Of a stretch of 64,000 bases of DNA, positions 36,692-46,824 are shown one piece after another (position 1 is the first letter of the stretch; each line of letters begins with the position of its first letter). Origin of the DNA: Cercis canadensis (taxonomy: Eukaryota > Streptophyta > Magnoliopsida > Fabales > Fabaceae); NCBI GenBank assembly GCA_003255065.1, contig QAOA01007198.1, positions 1-64,000 of the forward strand. Reading direction: 5' to 3'. The notes under the pieces are model-generated. The model was given only the letters and a program-made list of their open reading frames with translations. It did not search any database and was not told where the DNA came from. The position numbers were made by a program, and so were the translations under genes.

Positions 36692-36698
36692 TATATAA
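36692..36698 (+). promoter_or_regulatory. TATA box of the MIR166 gene
   Basis: TATATAA followed by GGACCC, about 160 bp upstream of the precursor hairpin. A transcription start near 36720-36730 would follow. The sequence between contains an assembly N (36777) in a poly-T run, so the real spacing may differ. Confidence 0.5.
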
Positions 36699-36850
36699 GG
36701 ACCCAATGAAAAATAATGCATGGCCATATCAAAAACTTTAGCTATCTGTCTCTCTCCTTTTTTTTTTTTTTTTTTTNTTCCTTTTCCTCTTTCTCTCTCT
36801 CCCCTCCCCACCCTTCCCCCTTATCTAACATATATACATGAAAACTGAAA

Positions 36851-36955
36851 AAGTTGAGGGGAATGTCGTCTGGTTCGAGATCATTCATGCAAATCATAAA
36901 CATAGATCCTCTGAGTGATTTCGGACCAGGCTTCATTCCCCTCAGCTATCTACCA
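36851..36955 (+). ncRNA. MIR166: miR166 precursor hairpin
   Basis: The 21 nt at 36921-36941 begin TCGGACCAGGCTTCATTCCC and end in C, identical to canonical plant miR166. The 21 nt at 36860-36880 (GGAATGTCGTCTGGTTCGAG plus A) form the expected miR166* on the 5' arm. The two pair with a few mismatches, and pairing extends outwards (TTGAGGGGAATG against CATTCCCCTCAG) and inwards (GATCA against TGATT), leaving a ~40 nt terminal loop. miR166 directs cleavage of class III HD-ZIP transcripts (REVOLUTA, PHABULOSA, PHAVOLUTA, ATHB8/15), which set leaf polarity and vascular and meristem patterning. The primary transcript probably begins after the TATA box near 36692 and continues past 37170, where CTGCAG/GTGGGT looks like a splice donor. 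The short open frame at 37022-37234 is then part of the non-coding transcript. Confidence 0.95.
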
Positions 36956-37235
36956 GAAGCTCTTCTCTTCCTGCAGAGTACATAGAAAACCTTCCCCTTC
37001 TTCTTCAAAATCATCAGTAATATGATCTCTTATCAATCAATCAGATTTTTTTGTAAGTCACTGAATTCAACTATCTGGCCAAGCAGTGACCTTGAACATC
37101 AGAAAAGGAATACAAGAACAGTGAAAGAAATGGACAACTGGGCAGGATATGGGCAATTGAATCAGCTACTGCAGGTGGGTATCACTCAAAATTTAAAGTT
37201 CTTATCTTTTATCTTTTATATAATTTCTCCATGAG
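36956..37235 (+). ncRNA. Probable 3' part of the pri-miR166 transcript
   Basis: This is sequence directly downstream of the hairpin, with a plausible donor (CTGCAG/GTGGGT at about 37173) and no conserved protein. The extent is inferred. Confidence 0.35.
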
Positions 37236-37661
37236 AATAGGTGTATTAATCTGTTTGATGAACACTTCTATTGGAGTTGGTTTTTTGTCTTTGGGAATTC
37301 AACAGTAAACTATGTTTATGGGCTTTGGTTGTATTTAATTGGGGGACAATCTACTTAATGTGTCTTGGATGTTTTTAAGAGAGCCTGAATCTGCCCCAGA
37401 ATTCATCATAAAATATCCTTTGTTCATGCCCACCTATTTCTGCCTTGTGGGTCAGGTAATTACCCTTTGTGACTCACTCACTGTTTTTCTGGGTAATTTG
37501 TGGGTCAACTTGAACATGAATGAAACTACAACAACAAGAGTGGAATTGATTTACATGTGAAGCTCATAAATTCAGATGGGGCCGTTGTCATATCTTGCTG
37601 GAACTCTATTCTTCACACACTCACACTTTGATTTTCAATTTACCAATCATGTAAAAAAAAA

Positions 37662-38211
37662 GGCTTAATTGCAATTTTGGTTCCCCTATTTAACCACTTG
37701 AACGTTTTGGTCTCCCTTCTTTAAAAATGAACTATTGAGTCCCTCTATATTCATAAAATGTACAATTTTAGTCTATTTATCTTTAAGTCAAAATTCTTAG
37801 ATTTATTTCAAGATGTAAAATTCTTTGATTCATAATCTCACTGTTCAGATTGAAGGACTACATCTTATGAACCTCCTCACTAAATTTTAGCTCGATTTAA
37901 CGGTGGGACTCAGCCCAAAATACCAAAATCATAATTTTTCATCTAACTGCAAAATTTAGACTTTTTTACCGTTAGATCGAGCTGAAATTTAATTGGGAGA
38001 TTCACAAGACGTAGTTCTTCAATCTGAACGGTGGGATTATAAATCAGAGAACTTTACACCTTGAAATAAACTTAAGAATTTTGACTTAAAGATAAATGGA
38101 CTAAACTTGTACATTTTATGAATATAGAAGGACTCAATAGTTCATTTTTAAAGAAGGATGACCAAAACGTTTAAGTGGTTAAAATAGGGGGACCAAAATT
38201 GCAATTAAGCC
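37662..38211. mobile_element. 550 bp foldback element (near-complete palindrome)
   Basis: The left end GGCTTAATTGCAATTTTGGT is the reverse complement of the right end ACCAAAATTGCAATTAAGCC, and the arms stay complementary inwards for about 250 bp each (for example AACGTTTTGGTC/GACCAAAACGTT, and CGATTTAACGGT pairing with ACCGTTAGATCG near the centre). Nine A residues flank the left end and ten the right, so a 9 bp target duplication of A9 is possible, as in Mutator-like elements. The outer sequence resembles a repeat family I recall as widespread in dicots. Transcription through it would give a long double-stranded hairpin, a possible small-RNA source. Confidence 0.85.
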
Positions 38212-38532
38212 AAAAAAAAAATGATAAAATCAACTTGTGCAACCTTTAGGTGGAATCTTGAAAATATTAGTAGCTGTTAATCTCTTATAGTGCTGCTCTT
38301 TAATCCCAAATGTGGGAATAAGGTAAATAAATTTTTATGTAATGTCTACGCCCGCATGGAGTTTCACTAGAATTTAGGACTAACTTCATATGTCAGAACC
38401 ACTTGCTGTTACCAACTGAAAGTAAGGTACTGATACTATTCATGCTAACAGAGATCGCTCTGTCCCTCTCACTCTCACAACTAACAAGCTACCTGCTCTG
38501 CTTCTCAGGAAAAGAAAGCCCCTCTCGTTGTT

Positions 38533-38551
38533 AATATATATATATATATAT
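38533..38551. repeat. (TA)n microsatellite
   Basis: TA run of about 9 units. Confidence 0.85.
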
Positions 38552-38593
38552 TCAAATTTATCAGCTTAGAGGAAAAAAGGCAAACATCTATTA

Positions 38594-39944
38594 GGCGAGC
38601 ACTAAACTACACCCCAAAAGAGGTGTAGCGCCACGTATCCCCTCTTTGAATCTCAGCCGTTCGATTTAAATATTTAGTTACCGGAAACCGAGTGGTCTTT
38701 CTCTTGCTCATCTCCACTTTTGCATCGTTATCATCATCACGTGCTCCCTCCTTCCCCCTTTTCATTGCCACCATCCGACACATTCGCCACCGCCGCCNTA
38801 TTTAGTTACCGGAAACCGGGTGGTCTTTCTCTTGCTCATCTCCACTTTTGCATCGTTATCATCATCACGTGCTCCCTCCTTCTCCCTTTTCATTGCCACC
38901 ATCCGACACATTCGCCACCGCCGCCACCACCATGCAAGCACTTCAATCCCCAACCATTTGAGCTTCCCAATTGGACCCACTTCACAAATCTTCCAATGTC
39001 ACCAGAAGATCCACCATGACTGGCTTAAGAAGGTTTTGCTCGCTCTTGTTCCGGTGCCAGTAGCCTACCTCTCCTTCTGCCTTGTGTTCCAGTTGGCGAT
39101 AGTGCTTCCAGTTCCGACTCTATTAATCTTTTTTTTTTAGAAAGAAGTGAATAGCACTAGAGGAGGAAGCTTAGACTCTGGAAGAGTAATCCATGTTGAG
39201 CTCACTTGCTCCGGAACCAGCGATGGTGTCTTTCATCTCTGCCACAATAGCCCCAAACTTTCACTCTTTCTCGATCTGCTCCCTTTTTCCCTCTTTCCCT
39301 CTTTCTCGATTTGCTCCTTTTTTCTCTGCTTAGATCTCTCTGGCTATTCCTCTTGCTGTACCTCTATCTCCATCTTTATTTTATATTCTTTCATTCTACC
39401 CTCTATGTTGTTCTCTCCACCCTCTGTTCTATTGGATAGTCTTAAAAGGAGTTGGGTTGTTGAAGGTGAAGTGTAGGTTGACAAGGTGGAGAGTGATGGC
39501 TGGTGAAGGAAGAAAGATGGCAGGGGAAGGAGGAAGAAGACATGTTTTTTTTTTTAAAAAAAAAAAGTATACTTAAATACAACCAGAAAAAGAAATACTT
39601 TAATTTAATTTGTTCTAATTATGAATAAAAAATAAAAAGTTTTAGTTTTAGTTTAGATTAATTTTAGGTTAATCATAAAATATTAAGATTTAATAAACGA
39701 AAAATAATTTAAACTTGTATAGAAAAGAAAATAAAAAAAGTTTCTAAAAATAAGGAAAACAATAATAAAATAAAAAAGGCTGAGAAATAAAAGTCATTAA
39801 ACGTCATTTCAACACATGCTAGAATCATTTGAACTGGTTGACCTGTTTTAATTGATGATGCATAACTATCATCAAACGTCTGAGATTCAAAAAGAGGAGA
39901 TACGTAGTGCTACAGGGGCCGTAACCTGTAAGTTAGCGCTCGCC
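38594..39944. mobile_element. Mutator-like TIR element, non-autonomous
   Basis: The left terminus (GGCGAGCACTAAACTAC...GTATCCCCTCTTTGAATCTC) matches the reverse complement of the right terminus (GGCGAGCGCTAACTTAC...GTATCTCCTCTTTTTGAATC) over about 80 bp with small gaps. Long TIRs of this kind are typical of Mutator-like elements. The interior from 38720 to 39140 is distinctly richer in C and G than its surroundings and reads like gene-derived sequence (CGCCACCGCCGCC, CTCCATC). I found no transposase. No clean 9 bp target duplication was found. The true length is about 127 bp shorter because of the assembly duplication at 38798. Confidence 0.6.
38671..38925. repeat. 127 bp near-identical direct repeat flanking a single N (likely assembly overlap)
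   Basis: Bases 38671-38797 and 38799-38925 are each 127 bp and differ at two visible sites (ACCGAG/ACCGGG and CTTCCCC/CTTCTCC). The N is at 38798. Confidence 0.85.
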
Positions 39945-40303
39945 ATAATATTATACTCACAAAGGGGATAAAGAAGAAAGAGAATGGGCGATAAGATACT
40001 TGTATGATTCATGGGATGTACGGAATTAATTTGAAGTGATTGAGTTGCTAGCTGATGTAATGAACAGATTATCGATCACAAGATTTTTCATAACCTTTTT
40101 TTTNCCCCTTTTGAGGGGCTGTAACCTGTAAGTTAGCGCTCGCCATAATATTATACTCACAAAGGGGATAAAGAAGAAAGAGAATGGGGGATAAGATACT
40201 TGTATGATTCATGGGATGTACGGAATTAATTTGAAGTGATTGAGTTGCTAGCTGATGTAATGAACAGATTATCGATCACAAGATTTTTCATAACCTTTTT
40301 TTT
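39914..40303. repeat. 190 bp near-identical direct repeat flanking a single N (likely assembly overlap)
   Basis: Bases 39914-40103 and 40114-40303 are each 190 bp and differ at two visible sites (GGCCG/GGCTG and GGGCGAT/GGGGGAT). The N is at 40104, with a short unmatched piece 40105-40113. The copy at 40114-40144 repeats part of the right TIR of the neighbouring element. Confidence 0.85.
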
Positions 40304-42020
40304 GACTTAATCCACCAATAATACCTGCAAAAGCACTATACATCAGACAGAAATATCAAAAGGACGAGTTTTGTTGGGATCACAATCATGTGGTTACTGC
40401 CAGCATAAAGCTAAGCTCACCGAATTACTTAATTAAATATATAATTGGCTGAATGATTGGTAGTGGCACTGTTGCTAACTCAATCATTTCATTTGGGTCT
40501 GATCGAGAGTCTTCTAGTCACTCAAATATTGGGGCAAGACAAATAGAGCAATAATGATGATATAATGTCATTTAAGCGGAGACAGAAGATAGGCAAATAG
40601 AGACAAGAAATAACTACTTGCTACTTAATCAAAGAACATAATTTCTTTCATAAATTACACCAGCATTTTTCTAAGATTCCAACACATGCAAGAATTTGGC
40701 CATTAACAGCTTTTTTTTGGGGTTAAGAGCCATAAATAACAGTTCAATTCATCGTATATCTGCCTGAAAAATTAATCATAATCTAAATTTTTTATTTTGC
40801 CATAATAATTTAAGTTCAAATCTTGATACTAGAAGAATGACCAAGTGTCTACAGTTTTCTACGAGGAATGTAATAAACAAATGAAAATGCAAAATTATAA
40901 GATTGATTGCCAACACGTATTTATTTCAAGGGTACATAAATTTGGACTCCTCGTTTAATAGTTAAAGTTAGAAGCCATAAAAATCAATTGATAAGACATC
41001 CCGCATGAATTTTGTCTTTGATTATCAATACACGCAAAAAAAAAATAAAAATTAGAGCTATTTGGATTCATCTCCTCACAATTATGTACATAGAAAGTTG
41101 TCGGTGCGCTATGAATGCTTTGCTTCCCACCAAAACTCTGCAATTAAACGAATTAAACGAAGGTAAAATATCACTCAAGAAGATACTGACCAGTCTGGTT
41201 TCGTTGAATAATTACCTTACATCCGAACTAAATCGAGAGAAAGATGCGTGTTAATTTTTGGGGGTAAGAGGGAAACACATAGACGCACTAGGAAAGAACA
41301 AGTACAGACCAAACTGTCCATGCAGAGAGCACGAGTCTCTGGAGATGGGGATGCAACATGAGTGCTAACTCAGCTGTATAAGGCCTTAACATACAACTTG
41401 AGGAACTAGACAAGAGCTAGCAGATAGCATACCAGAAAGCAAAAATCATATTGAAAGGTACACACCACTAGACACAACAGTAGCATATGCCTGTGAAGAA
41501 GGAACGTTCAGATCTTCTTGAGTAGCATTCTGAAGATGCTCCAAAATGCTTCCGAGCCCACCAAGTACAAAACTTCATAATTCCTTGTTCCGTTCTCTGC
41601 GCTTGGTTGAATATTTTAACCACTGCCCTCTCCTTGAACTAGAAGTTAGTTATTTGTTTGTATGTCGGTATTGGATTCTGCATGTTAGAATATTCAAATC
41701 CAAGTTTGAGAGGACAATAAAGAGAAAAAGTATTAACTGCTATTTATATCAGTTTCAGATTGGCAAATTTGGAGTAGCTAGTGTTATAATTACCCTAATC
41801 CCTACAACCAAGTTATGTCAGAATTCGTTTTCCCATCACATCACATTACGAAAGAATTCTTTTTTTTTTTTTTTTTTCTAATTATCTTTCTTCTGACAAA
41901 TTTCAGACTTCAATCCAGCGGCGTTTTTGTACAATTGGCATTATCCTTGCAACCATTGTTTGCAGTTAAAGGCATCAGGGACATAGTGGAGTATCATCTC
42001 GTCCATCTGAATGCAAAGAT
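40304..42020. other. Intergenic, no gene seen
   Basis: No supported gene. A poly-T run of about 18 nt lies at 41860-41877 on the same strand as the poly-A tract that follows. Confidence 0.5.
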
Positions 42021-42021
42021 G

Positions 42022-42023
<2 letters not shown>

Positions 42024-42057
<34 letters not shown>

Positions 42058-42066
42058 AAAACACAA

Positions 42067-42118
<52 letters not shown>
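42024..42118. repeat. ~95 bp poly(A) tract
   Basis: An A-run interrupted only near 42056-42067 (T, and CACAAC). Length in such runs is unreliable in assemblies. It could be a retroposon tail, but I see no target duplication or recognisable LINE/SINE body beside it. Confidence 0.8.
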
Positions 42119-42120
<2 letters not shown>

Positions 42121-43321
42121 CCATGATTAATTACTCAGCATGCGCCAACAATGATAGAGATAGAAATGGCAACAGGTGCTCAAATCATAAACATTCATGG
42201 TTTAGTTTTCTATGCTGCCTTTATGGCTTTATGGTTCAGTGAAGTCAGTAGAACACTATTTATGACCTAACCCTATTAGCAATTCATATGACTCCACAGA
42301 AATCTAATTCATAACGAGAGGCCAGTGCAATAATGCACACAAAGGCCATTTCCAAGGAAAGAAAAACAGCAGAGTTCTGTACTGGATGAACATTTGTGTA
42401 TTGTAGATGTCGCCAGAGAGTTAATAGATTATATGATGAAAGTATATAATGATACTCAATACTTATGACAGAATTAACTGATTTAAATTTCAGGCCAGAC
42501 ATCACATGCAGAACCAAGCAAGTAATCCAGGGCTTGGTGGCCCCTCTGTTGACAGGGTCGGACTCAAATGAACTTTTTGAGTACAAAACTTCTTATGAAT
42601 ACACTTAACATGGCGCTCATATTAGCAACCACGTGTTTTTTCAGAACTTCTTGATTCTAGGTCCCAAACGCTTGCAGTAATCCTAATCCAATTCCTATGC
42701 AATCCGTCCGAGTCATCATTTTCTTTCTGGGACAAAAAAGAAACAGAAGAAAGAAAAGCTACACCCCAACAAGAAAGTGCTCCGTACAATTTGTCCAAAG
42801 CAAACTCTAGATGCTTAGATCGAGTGCCTCAAAAACAGAACTCTGTTGGCTTGAACACAATTTTGCCACAAGTCTGCTGCTTGGTTTAATTCGTGTAAAC
42901 ATGTCATGTTCAATCATTCCAATTCTCTCCATCAACATCTGATGTTCCATATCACTTCTTCACATGGATGGTAAGACCATGATTGATTGATCAAAGGCAT
43001 AGTAGAATCTGATTCTAAGATCAGATACCTATCAACATGCCACCAAATGAGTTCCACCCACAATTGATTGCTGAAAGCTCAGATAGCAATATAGCATACT
43101 ACGGCCTTCTCTGGATCTGGCAGCAGAAGAACTCCCACTTTGCATGTCACTGGTATGAGTATCTCCAATTAAGCCGCCACCTAACACCACCTTTTTTCCC
43201 CAGATCACCAAGCAGCTACCATTAAGATAATCTTTCTTCCATTATCATGATGTAACAAGCCTGAATGGTATTTATCTTCTGATTAATTAATTGGAACATG
43301 CTACTGACTCAACATCTCAAG
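42119..43321. other. Intergenic / 3' flank of the PPR gene
   Basis: No independent gene supported. The right part probably includes the 3' UTR of the minus-strand PPR gene. Confidence 0.5.
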
Positions 43322-45235
43322 TCATCTTCCAACAGGCACCTGGGGACGAAAAGTTGGAAGCAAATTCAGACATTCACGATATGTTTCATCCTTCGAGAGT
43401 AAGTCCACTACTACAGAGAGTGTAGAGTCATCTGGTGACACGTTTCTCTCTGCCATTTTGTGAAGAAGTTCAATGACTTTAGCTGAATCATTTTCTAGGC
43501 AGAAACCACGCATCAGTGTATTATATGTAACTACATTTGGAGCACAACCCTTCTGGTCCATTTCCAGAAACAATTTCTCTGCTTCTTCAAAATCCTTCTT
43601 CTTACAAAGCCCATGTATCATGATGGAGTATGTCACAACATTTGGTGCAAGACCTTTTTGGGACATTCCGTAAAATAGCTCCCAAGCAATTTCTAGCTTC
43701 TCTGTTTTACACAACCCATCAATGAGGGAATTATAAATTTCAACGCTTGGTTTACTACCGTTCTTCTCTAAAGTATTAAACAATTCCATTGCTTCTGGAA
43801 GACAATTATTCTTGCAAAGCCCACAAATGAATTTATTATAGGTAGTTGAATCCGATACCAGGTCATGAAGTTGCATCTGATTAAACATTCTTCGTGCATC
43901 CTCTATCTTGCCCGTCTGGAAAAGAGCTGTTAGTAAGGTATTATATGTGACAGCGGTTGGCGAAACACCCCTGTTAATCATCTCCTTGTAAGCATTCATT
44001 GCTTCATTTATCTTCTGATTTATGCAATAACCATTGATCAACACATTATAACTAACAACATCAGGCTCATGCCCATTATTCTTCATAGATACAAATATAT
44101 TCTTTGCATCATCTAGTTTACCCACCAAAGCATACCCATCCATCAAGGTGTTATAAGTGATATTGTCAGGATTTTCACCTCTCTGAGTCATCATTTCTAG
44201 CAATTTATCAGCTTCCTGCACCTTGCCCTCCTTGCATAGAGCCTGTATGAGAACATTGAATGTAACCAAATTAGGCTGAATTCCTTGGTCCACCATCTCA
44301 TTATACAAGCCTTCTGCCCCCGTGGAATCACCATAAGCATATAAACCATGTATCAGAGAGCTATATAGAACCACATCTGGAGAAATTCCCCTACCCTTCA
44401 TCTCCAAGAAAAGTTCTTTTGCCTTGTCTATCAAACCAGCTTTACAAAGGCCATCAATAATTGTGCTGTAACAGACTATGTTAGGTTTACAAATTAAACC
44501 AGATTCACCCTTCTTACGAATCATTTCGCGGTGTAAGTTAAGGGCAACATCAGTATAGCCTGTTCTACACAAGCCACTGATTAGAGTCCCATATGTGATT
44601 ACATGAGGCCGAATCCCCAACTTAACCATTTTCTTAAACAGCCCTACTGCATCACTGATTCTACACTCCTTGCACAAACCCTTAATTAAAGCTGTATACG
44701 TAACCTTATTAGGAATGTAACCTCTCCTGACCAAATTTCCCATAACTGCAAAACCGTCGCGGGCCCGATTCACATTACAAAAGCAATTTAGCAAGATATT
44801 CAATGTAGTAAAATCAGTTAACAACCCAGTTGAACCCAGTCTAGCGCAAAGAGATATTACAATGGAATCATGCTGATTCTTGGAGAGAGCATTTAATAAG
44901 AGATTGAATGATGACATTGGAGGGGTTGGTTTCAGATGGAGCATGTGATAGAAGAAGCGAAAAGCTTCACCGACATCAATTTTGCCCAACTTACAGTCTA
45001 TATTAAGGAACTTTTCAAGTGGGGTTTGGATAGAGTCATTGGATTCCGGCGTAGTTTTGGGATTCGAAAGGGTGTGTCTGCGTGGGTTTGTGAACAAAGA
45101 TGATAAATTACTTGAATATTTTGGTAAAGTTCTGAGATTTGAAGTGTTGGCTTGTAGGAATAAAGAAGACAATTTACCTGTAGATAGAGTAGAAGCAAAG
45201 GTAGAAGCTTTGGAAACCATTTGAAGAAGCAGCAA
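43322..45235 (-). CDS. P-class pentatricopeptide repeat protein, Rf-like, probably mitochondrial
   Basis: One uninterrupted exon of 637 residues, as usual for PPR genes. The first ~60 residues are rich in Ser, Thr, Leu and basic residues with few acidic ones, like a mitochondrial presequence. About 14-15 tandem 35-residue P-type motifs follow without gaps, from PPMSSFNLLLNALSKN to the penultimate unit NVVTYNTLMRGFCLEN; one unit (near GESGLICKP) carries a six-residue insertion. There are no E, DYW or SMR domains, so editing-deaminase function is not indicated. The N-terminal unit and LNILLNCFCN resemble the Restorer-of-fertility-like clade, whose members bind and cause cleavage of specific mitochondrial RNAs. 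A start two methionines in (MVSKAS) is also possible. A hAT element sits about 125 bp upstream of the start codon. Confidence 0.9.
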   Translation of the reverse strand: MLLLQMVSKASTFASTLSTGKLSSLFLQANTSNLRTLPKYSSNLSSLFTNPRRHTLSNPKTTPESNDSIQTPLEKFLNIDCKLGKIDVGEAFRFFYHMLHLKPTPPMSSFNLLLNALSKNQHDSIVISLCARLGSTGLLTDFTTLNILLNCFCNVNRARDGFAVMGNLVRRGYIPNKVTYTALIKGLCKECRISDAVGLFKKMVKLGIRPHVITYGTLISGLCRTGYTDVALNLHREMIRKKGESGLICKPNIVCYSTIIDGLCKAGLIDKAKELFLEMKGRGISPDVVLYSSLIHGLYAYGDSTGAEGLYNEMVDQGIQPNLVTFNVLIQALCKEGKVQEADKLLEMMTQRGENPDNITYNTLMDGYALVGKLDDAKNIFVSMKNNGHEPDVVSYNVLINGYCINQKINEAMNAYKEMINRGVSPTAVTYNTLLTALFQTGKIEDARRMFNQMQLHDLVSDSTTYNKFICGLCKNNCLPEAMELFNTLEKNGSKPSVEIYNSLIDGLCKTEKLEIAWELFYGMSQKGLAPNVVTYSIMIHGLCKKKDFEEAEKLFLEMDQKGCAPNVVTYNTLMRGFCLENDSAKVIELLHKMAERNVSPDDSTLSVVVDLLSKDETYRECLNLLPTFRPQVPVGR

Positions 45236-45359
45236 GATTTTGAGACCTTTTTATTACCCAGTGATTGATTCAATAGCGAGTATATTACGATGAAGATCGA
45301 TGTCGACAGTCACTATCCACTTTCTCTCTTCACCATTGTTTCTCGGTGGTGGGTCTGGG

Positions 45360-45934
45360 TAGAGATACCAAAATGGCCCGGCTCGACGGGCCAGCCCGTT
45401 CAGCTCAATATTAGAATTGGGCTGGGCTAAAATAATATAGAACCAAAAAAATGGAGTCAATTTTGGCCTGGCCCAACAGACTCAAATTGAGCTAGGCCGA
45501 TGTGCCTATTATTTAATTTATTTATTTTTGTTAGTTTTTTTTGTAGACATTCATATGTAAAAATTTGTTCATTTACTTACTGTTTTAATTTGTTGCAAAT
45601 GAATCATACTTTTTATTTAGTGGAATCACTAAAAAATTAAAAAAAAAGATTATGTGTTATATAAAAAATTAAATTGGTGCTTCTACCATTTTATATTGTA
45701 TAAATTGAGGTATAATGTTTATTAAATAGTTATATTATTGGTAGACTTACATTCATATTATGCTGTGAATAGTTTAAAGATTACATTTATACATATATAC
45801 TTTCATTTTAATAAAAAAAAAATTTCACATTAGGGTCGAGCTAGGCCAGTCAAATGTCAGCTCGATTAAATTCGGGCCGGGCTGAACCAGATATTATATA
45901 TGGTCTGATCAAGCCAATCCAGTTTCCACCTCTA
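45360..45934. mobile_element. Non-autonomous hAT element (575 bp)
   Basis: The left end TAGAGATACCAAAATGG and the reverse complement of the right end TAGAGGTGGAAACTGG are hAT-like termini starting with TAG. The subterminal regions carry GGCCCGGC/GGGCCGGGC motifs typical of hAT relatives. The flanks GGTCTGGG (45352-45359) and GGTTTGAG (45935-45942) match at 6 of 8 positions, both differences being transitions, consistent with an old 8 bp target duplication. No transposase frame is present. Confidence 0.7.
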
Positions 45935-46824
45935 GGTTTGAGGAACCTGGGTGGCTTGGGATGCATCGAAATTTTTATATGGTTAACCTATGTTTAAAAA
46001 TTGCTGAATTTGTTTAGGAGGTTTGTTAGATACTTTTGATATTTATGTAGCATGTCAGACTACATGAGAATAGCTAATGTGTGAAAGAAATATGTACAAT
46101 CCAATTGTTTTTAAGTTTATTTAAGAAGATAAGATAAATTATATTTATATCTAATAAAATATAAAAAGTACGTATATTTGTTATGTCATTGTAGTATGAC
46201 ATACTCATGTAGTATCATATAATCCCTTATTTATTTATTATGTACTAATACTATCTAAAAATTAAAAAATATATGTATAGGAAAACATTAGAAAATGAAA
46301 ATTTGTAGATTATTTATTTATATTTTAATATAATAATTAGACATTTTATAGCAATTACATAACTTTTTCTTTTTGTTTTTTTAGAGATGATTCACACACA
46401 TTTGATATGAGACTAATTTTCACTCAGACTTCAATATGTCCTAGCCACTAGCATTTCTAGTGGAGTTCAGACTTTTGACATTACCTTAAAATTTACTCCA
46501 CATTGAGCTCAATTTATCAATTAAGCCACATTTAATAGTTATATAACTTTTTTTTATATCAAAATAATAATTGCATCTAGTCTAATTTTTAAAATATTAA
46601 TTGATAGTTATACATATATTGCCAAATTAAAATTACATAAAAAATTATTTTACAGATAAATATATTATTATAGATATGATATCTGTATGAAAAGTGCTAA
46701 ATAGCATAAATTTCTTACTCCAAATTGATCGTGGAAATGACATGTATGGATATAGGAATTAATTAAATATTGTTATTATTTTATAATAATAAAATTGATT
46801 TAGAATCTAAAATACAGAGCTTTA
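45935..46824. other. Very AT-rich intergenic DNA
   Basis: No gene, RNA or bounded element seen. Confidence 0.5.

Noticed and set aside
37022..37234. Small protein gene of 70 codons
   Set aside because: It lies directly downstream of the miR166 hairpin and shows no family resemblance. It is better explained as part of the primary miRNA transcript.
38720..39019. Open frames containing an undefined residue
   Set aside because: They read through the N at 38798, between two copies of the same 127 bp, so the frame is an assembly product.
41815..42126. Open frame ending in a Lys-only tail
   Set aside because: The tail is just translation of the poly(A) tract.
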